64,000 nucleotides of DNA, taken from positions 24,736,735 to 24,800,734 of the forward strand of contig NC_084806.1 in assembly GCF_963583255.1 (NCBI RefSeq). The letters run 5' to 3'. Source of the DNA: Pyrus communis (Eukaryota; Streptophyta; Magnoliopsida; Rosales; Rosaceae). Below are positions 25,189 to 35,781 of this stretch, in pieces. Position 1 is the first letter of the stretch, and each line of letters starts with the position of its first letter. The translations under genes and the position numbers were made by a program. The notes under the pieces are model-generated. The model saw only the letters and a program-made list of their open reading frames with translations. It was not told where the DNA came from and made no database searches.

Positions 25189-25200
25189 GCTCTGATACCA
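25189..25200 (-). other. Primer-binding site (initiator tRNA-Met)
   Basis: GCTCTGATACCA is the complement of TGGTATCAGAGC, the standard plant initiator-Met primer site. It lies 3 bp from the 5' LTR on the minus strand. Confidence 0.9.
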
Positions 25201-25631
25201 AATTGTCACATCCCGGCCCGGGGCGGACCACTTCCCGGGCCCGCTCCACCACCATAGTACGATATTGTCCGCTTTGGGCTTACCATTCCCTCACGGTTTT
25301 GTTTTTGGGAACTCACGAGCAACTTCCCAGTGGGTCACCCATCATGAGATTGCTTTAGCCCCCTTCTCGCTTAACTTCGGAGTTCCTACTGAACCCGAAG
25401 CCAGTGAGCTCCCAAAAGGCCTCGTGCTAAGTAGAGATGAGAATATACATATAAGGATCACTCCCCTGGGTGATGTGGGATGTCACAGTAAAACTTGAAA
25501 GACAAATGTATTTTTTATTTTGAAGTAATATTTATATGACAATTTGGTATGTATATACTAATTTAATATTATGTTTTTCTTATAATTATTTATTGGTTTA
25601 AAATTTACTTTCTTTAACGAATAGTAGGTGG

Positions 25632-26883
25632 TGTGACGACCTGTCCCGAATTATAATATATTTTATCTTCAAAAGCATGGGAATGACGATTTTGCCCTTG
25701 AAACAATGTGTGGTGGTTGTATAAGCGGACTAAGAAAATAATAAAAGGGCCAAGACAATGGACCAATTACCTTATTTCCTATCTCTTGAGATCCAATTAA
25801 AATTGTAGGGTTGTTTAGGACCAAATTGGTGGCCCTAAGTTGTAGCCCAATAGAAATTATGGTAACTTAAAATTGCCCAATCTGGACAAGGTCACACACA
25901 CATACACCACACATGCCCTTCTTCCTTCACACGCTATCTCATTCTCGAACTCTCTCTTTCTTTACAACCTGAGCTCACAGCTCCCAAAATCCTTTCAAAA
26001 CTTCACAGATCGAGTGTAAGGTTAGCATCATTGTGCTTCTTTCGACCTCACGAGTCGAGCCGTACCCTTGGTTTGAGGAAAAGACTGGTAGAAATCGAGA
26101 TACCCGAGCTCTGGCAAGGGGTGCAATTTTCTCCGACGTGATCGCGAAGGTTTTAGTTAGTTTTGAGGCTTAGTAAGTTAATTACTCAACTTCCCTGGCA
26201 AGTTAGACTAGTTTTGGTTAAGTTTGGATGTCGAAATAAGCTCGGCAGTGGGTATGCAGGAATAGTTGTTTTTCAAGGATTTTTCCAGCCATTTTCTGTT
26301 AGATTTTGGAGTTTTAACAGGTATGGATGTGTTCCCCTTGTTGAGAGCTTTAAATCCATATAAATTTCATGAAATTGGGTTCAGAAATGATGAAGATGTT
26401 AAGGTTTTAAGCTTTTCCAGTTTCCAATGACATAGTCAGCGGCCGGCGACGAAATCTGGCGAACCACTCGGGAAGAAGGCAAATATTCCGTTAAGTTTGA
26501 TGGAATATACCTAACGGTGTCAGGTATATTTAGCGGTATATTTCATTATTTAACAGAATATTCTTTAACGGCGTTAAAAACTCCGTCCAATGTGCCAGGC
26601 ACGTGGCCGCGCGTGTGGTCGTGCCTTGACCGGCGCGTGGAACGTCGGAAAATTATTCTAAAAATATAGGGATGCTCATGGTGTTGAGTAGGCCACGATG
26701 GTATATTCAAACACCCCAATTGAGCAATGTATGAGAAGTTATTTCATAGTGATGGTTATGTGCTTTAAAATAACGTTAAATTAGTTATTTCACATATAGG
26801 TGAGACGTTTCCAAAGGACAAGCGCAATCAGGCGAGACTTGGGGGTTACGACCCTACTACATACCAGTGAGTGGGCTTTTAGT

Positions 26884-26914
<31 letters not shown>

Positions 26915-27989
26915 GCCTTATGTTTCCCAGAAACCATTTAAATGGTTTTTATGTTTTAAGTACCATGTCGTATGCATTACATATTAGTATATGTTATAAT
27001 ATAGTTATGCATATTACTGCTCGACGTTATGGACGCTCAGGTAAGCTTGAAGTGAGTATATGGTGATAGTTGTGATGGTAGTGTGTATGATTATGATGAA
27101 TTTATTTTAGTGAATTATATCCTGCACCCCGGTGTTAGTGCTCTGCTCGAGAGTAGGGCCCAGCCTTCACGTGATCATTCACCTCCCGCACCACACGCTC
27201 ACCTTGGATCCAAGGCAGGTGCCAGCTTGTCGTACAAACCACATTAGGTGGTTCCGACTTGTAGGTGACTTGAGATACTTCGCACAGCCTTCACGTGATC
27301 GTAGCACTTGAGCGTACTTATTTACACCTAGCATGTCGTATAGACCACATAGGTGGTTCCGACTCGTGTGCAGGATTTGATTTGATTGTTGAGTTATCGA
27401 TTCAGCCGTATAGGTGATGTTAGGTGACTCCGGCTGATATGTCACTTTATATAAGTGCAATTCACCTGGCTTACTTATTCATGGTTGAGGTAGTTGTCAT
27501 GGCATACACAACGTTCGGTTATTCTTGAGTATAGTTTTCATACATGTTTACAGTATTATTTATGGGAAACTTATACGGGTTTTACAGCGAGGGGTTATTA
27601 CTTTTGAAAAGATAAATGGTTTTGAAAGCTTTGTTTTTCCCACTCACACTTTTTGTTTTGCGCCCCTCCAGGTTCTAGATAGAAGTTCGTGTCGGTGTCT
27701 CACGAGGACTTCACGGCGGTTCTAACAGACATACACCAGTGTAGGGTTTCTTTTATGATCTGTATAATTATTACTTAGTCTTCTGGACTGCACGTCGATA
27801 CCTATGCTCTAGTTGTGTGTGTTTTGCCTCTAATCACTTTCACTCGTACTTATAGGCTAGTCTAAGGTAAGATAATTAGTGGTTTTTATTTATTCGCATT
27901 TTCATATCATTACCGCTTCCGCACGGCGCACATGATTACGTCACCCTCTCGTGACGGCCACATGCCTCGATTGAGGTCGGGGTGTGTCA
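25632..27989 (+). mobile_element. Gypsy solo LTR, 2.36 kb
   Basis: It begins TGTGACGACCTGTCCCG and ends GGTCGGGGTGTGTCA, with exact 5-bp duplications GGTGG on both sides (25627-25631, 27990-27994). No internal region is present. It belongs to the same family as 10715-14755 and the LTRs in 35782-57727, sharing the CACGTGA blocks, the GTGGTTCCGACT segment and the ACTCACACTTTTTG region. It holds a TA microsatellite near 26885-26912. Confidence 0.9.
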
Positions 27990-27994
27990 GGTGG

Positions 27995-28434
27995 GATCAT
28001 ATTATCCGTTAATATTAATAGGTCGAGTTTGGGTTTTATTTAACGAATAATGGGTGGAGTCATATTCTCTATTAATATTAACGAGTTGAGTCTGATCTGA
28101 TCATATTACCCGTTCATTTTAAAGGGTATTACACGACATGACTCGTTAAGTTATCAAGTATGACATGAAAACAATACGAACATGGAAAACACGACACTAT
28201 CAACGCCGGCAGACCCACCGTCTCCAAGTTCAAAGTCATCAACCCCATTTGCTTTTTTGCCGCCTTCGATTCTTTTGCCTCGTTCATCATCACCGATCAC
28301 CGTCTCTAACTTTAAAGTCGGCAACCCTGTTAGGTCTTTTGCTGCCTTTGGTTCTTTTGCCTAGTTCATGATCACTGATCACAAGAGTTGTAAGTCACTA
28401 TTTCTCTCCTTTATCTCTCATTCTAAATAATAAA
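27995..28434. other. Spacer with 82-bp tandem duplication
   Basis: A block starting CCGTCTC at 28218 is repeated with divergence from 28300, an offset of 82 bp, ending near 28382. A short inverted repeat (CTCTCCTTTAT / ATAAAGGAGAG) lies at about 28405-28440. The frame from 28182 (MENTTLSTPADPPSPSSK) crosses both copies but matches no family I know, and I do not call it a gene. Confidence 0.5.
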
Positions 28435-30724
28435 GGAGAGAGACTGTTGATTGACGTCCACTTCAGATCGAAATTCGAGATTACACGGCTGACGAAGAGC
28501 TGCAAGGTGGTTCTCTAGAAGCTTCCATACAATCTGGTCAGGAAGCCTGACCGGCTAAGGAGGATCATTGTGGTGATGTCGGGCCCCAATCCGAAAATAA
28601 GGATGATAATCAAAATAGGGCATGAATAGTATCTTAGTAAAAAAAAATTGTAATATTACAACAAAAGTATGATGAAACTAGAGCCATCTAAAATTTCATT
28701 TAGATGTATTTATTTAATACATCTTGAGTTTAAAGAGTTCAACTCTTATAACACTCTCTTAAGATACTAAGACACTTTATTTTAAGTACAACTAGGAACC
28801 AACACGCATATGATATGGCTATTCACTTAGAGACGAGTCATCATCCTGTTCCTCAATACCGGTACTTGCAATAACTAATAAGGTGTGAGCATTTTATGCC
28901 CAATAGGAACCATATACCCTTCAAGTTCATTTATCACAGTTAATCAAAGTGCCATGCATCAAACAATATGGTAAACTACAAATGATATGACAATCAAAGT
29001 GTCATGCATCAAACAATACGGTAAAATACAAATGATATGACAAAGAAGTACCCATGAACTCACTCCCTTCTAATCCCATCTAACCTATATTTATGGCACC
29101 CAAATCCGCACGTCTTATACCATGCTTATACCACTTGGTTTCGAACACCATATAATATAAGTTAACTCTCATTCCTCCCTTAACCTCGAATTTTATTAGT
29201 AGTTTTAGTTTTATTAATATGGGCCCTTCCCCTGACGCCTAACTATACGTTCAAGCCCCTCCCCCAACGCTTAAACATATATAAGTTTCCAACACTTTGT
29301 TTAACCAAAACTTTACACAACCCAACACTTGGCTCTGTATCATGTAATGCAACCTGAGCATTTCAATTTCACAGATACAATTGTAAACCTCAACATATTC
29401 AATCCAACAATTTTACATAGCTCAACCACTCATCAAAACATAATAACATTTAACATAGTCGATATATAAAGTACACCAGAGAGGAAACTATCAACCCATA
29501 ATACAACCATGACAATCAAATGATTACTGTATCAGGTATAATTACTAATATCACAAAGATTAAACATGATATAGACCTATCATCGGGAAATAGAGTCCCT
29601 ACCTCGTGTCCAGCTAACTAGAATACCTTTCTCTGCCTCAAAAGTGTCTGGAGTCACTCCCAGGCCTAAAATCACATAAATAATAATAAAAGTTAGTATA
29701 AAACTGAAATGAAGATTCAATTTCAGCCTATCAAAAGTTTACCCAAATATACCCATCTATCACAACCTCGTGATGAACCAAGTTTAAGTTCCCATATTGT
29801 GACCCCATTTTCATCCCTCAAAACTCCATGGAAAAGGATGAAATTACTTGGATTTTAAAGCTTAACAAACCTAGTTTTTAATCTAATAAGAGTTTCTCAA
29901 AATGGATTAAGAGGAGAAAATAATCAAGCTCCAAAGTTGAGTTCACAAATAGTTTTTCTGCAGAGAATCTACAGATTTTCAGATTCTTTTCACATTTTCA
30001 AATCATATTTTTTTTTCCATAGAAGATCTTAACCACAATTGGTGAAATAAATTGAGCTTTGTTCCTTGTCATGTCTAATTTCAAATATATAAGAAGACTT
30101 TCTAAAAATATGTAATGGATTGAGAGAAAACAAGAGCCAAAGTATGGCTCACAAACTACAGTTTTCTAGAAATCAAAGTTGCAATGGTAAAAAAATAGAA
30201 AATTAACTAATTTGAGTTATTTTGTACCAATTGAAGGACACACCAAGCACACTCTCTACTCTCCTCTTTATGTTTTCCTACTTTTCCCTCTCCAAAACCT
30301 CTCGCTCTACTCTAGTTTTTCTGTGAGAGTTAAAAAAATATTCTCTAACCCCATCATTACATCTCTGTTTTAGAATGCTTACTCACCCCTTTAAACTACC
30401 CCACATCACCCCAAAATTTATGAACAAAATTAGATTCTCTTGGTTCCCCACCGTGTGATGGTTGGGAAGAAAAGGAAAAGTTTGGGATGTCTACACATAT
30501 AGCTCATCATTTGTCTATTCTATTTTATTTTTTTTCTTATTTAATATTTAAAAGTTAAAATAATTTTACTTATATATATATATATATATTTTTTTTTCTT
30601 CAAGTGTTACAGGTGATGTCGGAGGGGGCGAAGCGGAGCTTGACGAAAATGGGGATGCACGTTCCACCGTGGAGAAAAGCCGAGTACATCAGGGCCAAGT
30701 GGTTGTCTCCTCACGAAAGAGGTA
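28435..30724 (+). pseudogene. DUF506 (PDDEXK-like) gene fragment split by an insertion
   Basis: DUF506 proteins are plant proteins with a PD-(D/E)XK nuclease-like fold and poorly known function. Two pieces of the conserved C-terminal part are visible: 28435-28576 (GERLLIDVHFRSKFEITR, then KPDRLRRIIVVMS) and about 30614-30724 (VMSEGAKRSLTKMGMHVPPW, then RKAEYIRAKWLSPHER). Together they match the family end in the right order. The first piece has TAG at 28516-28518. The frame breaks off at a 2-kb insertion flanked by the direct repeat GGTGATGTCGG. Sequence upstream of the GGAGAG at 28435 bears no resemblance, so the 5' part is missing. An intron in place of the insertion is unlikely, because coding bases are duplicated at both ends. 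Confidence 0.75.
28577..30611. mobile_element. 2.0-kb insertion in DUF506 pseudogene, probable solo LTR
   Basis: It starts TGTCGGGCCCC and ends GTGTTACA, that is TG to CA, with the 5-bp duplication GGTGA on each side (28572-28576, 30612-30616). The identity at the ends actually extends to 11 bp (GGTGATGTCGG), so a transposon with a 9-11-bp duplication is the alternative. No coding region and no long inverted termini are seen. A 50-bp tandem duplication lies inside (about 28943-29042). A TA run is at 30576-30590. Confidence 0.5.
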
Positions 30725-30879
30725 ATGAAGGTCTTGAATTGGGAAGGGCAGATAGCTGTTCAACTTTTTTTAAGTTTTTAATTATACAAATTTATTTTTA
30801 TGCAACAAGGGATTTGTGCCCTTCGACGGGATGGCCTTTCCGAGGGCTTGGATTTGTTTATTTATTTATTTTTTTTTTA

Positions 30880-30990
30880 ATTTTTTTTTTTTTTAATAAA
30901 ACGATAGATTTGTTAGACTAATAAACCAACAAGATTCGAACTCACGTCATAGTGCAAAAGCAACACTCATTTGCATCACTGAAAGAGATG
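30880..30990 (-). repeat. Possible SINE fragment
   Basis: On the minus strand GTGAGTTCGAATCTTG (box B-like) is followed by ATCTATCGTTTTATT and an A run. This resembles the tails of the other SINEs here. No duplication was found. Confidence 0.35.
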
Positions 30991-31137
30991 AGAGCCGCTG
31001 GATACTCTTCAATGGACACCTCATTCTAACAGTTGAGGTTTGTTAGGATTCTTGGGTCTGGTCAATTCAAATTGAGGGCGGGTCATTTGTTCATCCAAAA
31101 GTCCCCAGACTAACCAACTTCCCTCTTTCTTCTCTCA

Positions 31138-31604
31138 GCCCCGTTTGGTAAGTTGGATGAGATATGTTGTGATTAGTTAAAATAAACTTGAATCCAATCC
31201 GTTGTTTGTTATATCAAAATGTAAGATAAACAAAACTAAACATAACGAATTATGAATTCACAATAAAGTGGGTTATCTAACTTATCTCTATATATGAGTT
31301 ACAAGTCTTATTTTACAAGCCTCTGCCAATTAAATCTTATCCGTAAGACTCAATTCCAACCAGCCCACCAAACAAGCGTGTTTGGTGGGTTGAATGAAAT
31401 TGAACTTAGGGATACAATAAGAATAGATATAAAGTTGTAAAAACAGGACTTGTAACCCATTTCTAAAGATAAGCTAGATAACCCACTTATAAATCATCAT
31501 GTCCACCCGTGTCCAACTCACATTTTAACACAACAAACAAATAACTGGACTTAAGTCTATTTTAATTGGTCACAATCTATCTCAACCAGCCCAACAAACA
31601 TACG
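31138..31604. mobile_element. Foldback MITE, about 470 bp
   Basis: The left half (GTTTGGTAAGTTGGATGAGA, GGGTTATCTAACTTATCT) is repeated inverted in the right half (AGATAAGCTAGATAACCC, TCTCAACCAGCCCAACAAAC). The centre near 31365-31392 is a near-perfect palindrome CCCACCAAACA-TGTTTGGTGGG. Non-coding and hAT-like in size; a clear duplication was not found. Confidence 0.7.
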
Positions 31605-31906
31605 TTTAGCCGGTGCTTACTCCTGGCCTTGCTTTGACATTCAGACACGTCCCATTCCAATGTATATTCAAAATCACCAGGTTGTGCAATCCATGGGTAT
31701 TGGCAAAGTTGCTGGTATTTTCAGTGTCTATAAACCAATATAATGACAAACATTTACACTTCAATGATGAAAACAACAATTATGTTCAGTCTTGTGAGTG
31801 TCTAAAAATGATTTGCATCACTGCCACAACAAAAAACGCATATTAAAGAAAACAGAGAAATATCTAAAATCATATAACTTGGTATTCAAGCGTTGCAACT
31901 TGCAAG
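31605..31906. other. Downstream region of GNAT gene
   Basis: Presumed 3' UTR and spacer of the minus-strand gene. No other feature. Confidence 0.4.
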
Positions 31907-34296
31907 TCATAGTTGCAGCCCTGGGATGCCAAACCACAACAGTATCCTTCGTGGCCGGTCTAGGAACCTCGCCTGCCATGCAGGCTCGTCATTTTCATAA
32001 ACAAAACCACTCTTCATGTACAACTTTTTTGCAGGTTCATTATCAACAGCAACATGAACATAAAGATCACTTATGCCTGTCAAATTTCAGGAAACCAACA
32101 ATAAGCATATGCTCCATTAAACATGATCAAGATCCAAAAGAATGAAACTAAACATATATTAGAGCACAAAGACTAAAGAGATTACGAAAAAAAATAGTCT
32201 CTAAAGATTCAGTCCATGTGCTAGTCCGCAGCACTTCCTCAGAATCCCAACACAAGCAGAAATAATAATCTTCTCGACCTAGCACTTTCAGACACATATG
32301 GAACTTTCAAAATGGAAAGCCTTTCATGATGCTTATTTCTTATTTCGTTGAACAAATACCCGGGCTACAGATCCATGATCCATTCAATTGCACAAAAGTC
32401 TCTCTTCACTTTCACTTTTCCTGCTCTAAATTGTAAATAACTAACAATCACAACAAATCCTCGAGGTCCGAACCTCCTCTAATCGGTTGATATCTCTTGT
32501 ACATGACATCTTCTAAGTGTTTATCAAATTATCACAAGCATCATTGTAACCAAAAAGAAAAGGGATATCCATTTAACATTGCTATGTAACGCATATATAC
32601 GCTAAATATACAAAATGTTCAGTAAGGAAAGCAGCTAGTGAAGCGATCATTTACATGTTCCCTTCATTTTATACACTAAATATACAAAATGTTCAGCAAG
32701 ATTTCTACAGCTCTAGCTTTTCAAACTGTCACTTTATTCTCTTAGTTTCCTTGTTCCCTTCATTTTCCTCAAAGTAAAATATCCATGAGTACTCACCAAG
32801 TGAAGCATAACAATGCAAGAGCATCATATATCAAGAGAAACATTTTGATTAATTAGGTTATTGCTGTGGACATATATTTGGGGTAATAAAAATCTATAGA
32901 GCCAAAAATCAAGAGAGAAGTAAAGGAGGCATGGTAGTACAAAACTGGGAGCATATGCGAATGATGTTTAACCAATGCAGTGGCATAGGGATAAATAGTG
33001 TCAAATCTCTTACCCCATTCTTGCGCAACTAACTTTGATTTTGAAACAAGAGCATAACCTAGCCCATTTCTATGCAGTTCTTTAGCAACACATACATTAC
33101 TCAGGTATGCCCTTGCAAAATCAGCTCCAATCCCCTGTTCAAATGCAATTCTAAAGGTCTGTCAGTCTTGTAACATTCTTTCGGTCAAAACACCAGAAAC
33201 TACGTTACATTTGCAAAAGTGTAGAGACCAATGGTGTAAAGCCTTCTGAAGCGAAGAAATCTATTGATATAGCATGTGAAAGAAAGACCATTCAACTAAG
33301 GTCATTGAATGCCAAGTTTATTATCTAATCTTGTTACACCAACAAAGCTGAAAGTAGGCTAAAATCTTACTCGGTATATAAACAACATTGTATACACTAA
33401 AGAAATCATGTATAATTTAGCAACCATAGTTGTTTTCTTTCTAATTCAGATTTTTACAACATATTCCAAGACCATCCATTCATCTCGAATGGCAGGGAAT
33501 CGATATATGCATATAAGAATATGCACTTGTTAGTTGTTACTGTACTGGACCATTAACTCTTTAATGGGTTGACTTCTAAGGCTGAAACAAGATAATTAAG
33601 TGAAATACCTCTGGCTTGATTCCTGTAATCTCATCTGGAAGACTCACACACTGGTTAAGATCAAGAGTCCCAACCACCATTCGATCTTCTCCATCCTTGT
33701 TAAACTACACAAAAACCAAACATAAAAAATTAAAAATTTCTATACAGAAGGATTAATGGAAACAATTAAAATTTGAAAACATGGGAATTGAAGCAAACAA
33801 ACCTTACATTCAGCACAAAATTCATCTGAAACAGAAAGGCTAGAAATTTGTGACAAAGGGACTGAAGCATTTATGCACGAAACTCTTCTGAAACCCTTCC
33901 TCTTTCCACCAACACGTTCCTTCATCGCTTCAAACTCCCGTTCCGCCAAGTACCTTCTGTGATCCTAATACAACTTGACGACCCAAAAACCCCATCAATA
34001 CATTTAATTAATTACGGAAATTAGGGATTAATTACGTGATTGGAGGGACAGACTTGGAGGCCGAACGTGGAGGGTTTGAACTGGTAGAAGGAGCGAACGC
34101 GGAGACAAGCGGCGGCCCATAGCTCGTTCTCCGACAAACTCTCGGCAAGAGTGAGCGCGGACGGGTCGACCCGGTGTACGGCTTCCTTGGGGGTACATAC
34201 TTGGCAGGCGGTGGTAGGGCGGCGGCGGACGAGTAGAGAGGCGGTGGAAACAGAGAATTGGGCTGGGAGAGGATGAGGGGGAGAGAGAAGCGCCAT
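31907..34296 (-). CDS. GCN5-related N-acetyltransferase (GNAT), probably plastid-targeted
   Basis: The protein should transfer acetyl from acetyl-CoA to amines such as protein N-termini or lysines. Five exons join in frame: 34036-34296, 33803-33964, 33609-33704, 33014-33134 and 31907-32076. They total 810 bases, 269 codons plus TGA, with GT-AG introns. The first 35 or so residues (MALLSPPHPLPAQFSVSTAS, then RRR) are rich in Ser, Thr and Ala with Arg and few acids, like a chloroplast transit peptide. GNAT features are MVVGTLDLNQC (beta strand), AYLSNVCVAKELHRNGLGYA (acetyl-CoA motif A; the first position of R/Q-x-x-G-x-G is His here) and LYVHVAVDNEPAKKLYMKSG (motif B), then ARFLDRPRRILLWFG. 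Several plant plastid GNATs have this layout; I cannot assign the exact paralogue. The start is the only ATG before the transit-like sequence. No lesion is seen. Confidence 0.92.
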
Positions 34297-34420
34297 TTTC
34301 AATTTTGCTTTGTTTACTATCAGTTTTATCCTTTTTCTATGGTTGATGCTTCACGTCTTAGCCTTTGGGACTTTTTCTTTTGTTCGAATTTGCCTTTGTC
34401 CTTTATTTTATTTTATTTTA

Positions 34421-34830
34421 GGCATATTTGTCGATTTATCATCTGAACTTGTACGAAGCTGTTAATATCTCGTATGAATTTTAATTTTAGCCGATTACCC
34501 TGTCAAGCTTTTATAATTAGCCAATTTCCCCCTTGAATTTTATTTTAGTCAATTATCCCCTAAACTTTTATAAATAGTCAATTTCCTCCTGACGTTAGAT
34601 TTTAAAATTTTTAATCCATTTTGATCACGGAAACAACACATAACAACTGTAGAAGGGTAAAAAGGATGAAAATTTTAAAAATCTAACACCGAGGGGATTG
34701 GCTATTTATAAAAGTTCAGGGGGAAATTGACTAACTATAAAAGTTTAAGGGGGTAATTGGTTAAAATTAAAGTTCTTGAGAGAAATTGACAGATGCATAC
34801 AAGCTCAGGAGACAAATCAACAAATACTTC
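34421..34830. mobile_element. MITE with long inverted repeats in GNAT promoter region
   Basis: The left half (ATATTTGTCGATTTATC, TTTTATAAATAGTCAATTTC) is mirrored by the right half (GGCTATTTATAAAAGTTCAG, GACAAATCAACAAATAC). The low-complexity TTTATTTTATTTTA flanks both sides and could include the target duplication. About 410 bp, non-coding, ending about 125 bp from the GNAT start codon. Confidence 0.7.
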
Positions 34831-35030
34831 TTTATTTTATTTTAATACACAACAATATCGTGGTAGAGAATAAAACTTCAAAATTCTATTTACAAGTGAA
34901 AACAGATGCTATCAAGAGATGGTTTGGATTGTGGTGCTTTGAAAAAAATAAAAAAAAATGTTGTCAACAACAGTACAAAAACATAGAAAAACAAAAGTAG
35001 GATCTACCATGCTTTTATAAAAAGTGCCGT

Positions 35031-35050
35031 TTTTTTTTTTTTTTTTTTTC
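35031..35050. repeat. Poly-T run
   Basis: A run of about 20 T, non-coding. Confidence 0.9.
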
Positions 35051-35093
35051 AAAGTATAGTAAACAGTGCCTATTTAATGAAATTTTCAAATAG

Positions 35094-35226
35094 ACAAGTG
35101 GCCCTTTACCACAGTGGTGAAAACTTGTTGAGCCCTTGCATGACGATGTAGGTTCGAACCCCGTCAATGATAATGTAACATATAATATAACAAAATTTAT
35201 CGTTTGACAAAAAAAAAAAAAAAAAA
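35094..35226 (+). mobile_element. SINE
   Basis: A tRNA-like head (CCACAGTGGTGAAAAC as a box A-like stretch) is followed by a good box B, GGTTCGAACCC at 35151-35161. The body ends ATCGTTTGAC plus an A tail of about 17. An imperfect duplication TCAAATRG lies at 35086-35093 and 35227-35234. The A tail and lack of a cloverleaf rule out a tRNA gene. Confidence 0.65.
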
Positions 35227-35607
35227 TCAAATGGCAGTGCACCCCCGCATATTATACAAAATTACAATTTTTGCCCCTGCATTAAGATCTTCAGCAATTA
35301 TTATATCACATTAAATATCATATATTTTTTAGTTATTTAACATATTCCTATCAATTTTATATAAAAGTTTTTTCTTTTTGTTAAAAACACTTTTACAAAA
35401 AAAAAAAAGAAAAAAGAAAAACAAAAGAAAAAAAAGAAAAAGAGGTTTACCAAACACTCAACAACTTTATTTTACAGCTGTTTATTCTCACATTACAATA
35501 GAAGTAGTTTTTTTTTTTTTTTTTTTTTAAAGTACAGCAATACCAAACTAGTCCCGAGTTGTAGTTTTATTTACAATTTGCCTTACACTTGTACGCAAGA
35601 AAAAAAA
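35227..35607. other. Low-complexity AT-rich spacer
   Basis: Contains A-rich (about 35396-35440) and T-rich (about 35509-35528) runs. No gene. Confidence 0.6.
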
Positions 35608-35781
35608 GGATAAATCACACAAAACTACCTCAACTATGGGTCGAACCACGATCTTATACCTCATGTTTTAAAAATTACAATGTCATAACTCATCTTACAA
35701 ATATGTTGCAATGTCAGACCTCCGTAAGTTTGTCTGTCAATTTCTCTATTAAATGCTGATGTGGCTTGAGGTGGGGTCCAC

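Larger units (their letters stand above)
24860..25487 (-). mobile_element. Cassandra TRIM retrotransposon (minus strand)
   Basis: Two short direct LTRs (24860-25133, 274 bp; 25204-25487, 284 bp) flank only about 70 bp. Exact duplications GTAAA flank the whole (24855-24859, 25488-25492). The minus strand shows LTR, primer site, polypurine tract, LTR. Each LTR carries a 5S rRNA-like block, the hallmark of Cassandra elements. The left LTR lacks about 10 bp present in the right one and has several substitutions. There is no coding capacity, so it must be moved by proteins of other elements. Confidence 0.94.

Noticed and set aside
35100..35165. tRNA gene
   Set aside because: Box B is good but no cloverleaf can be drawn, and an A tail and SINE body follow.
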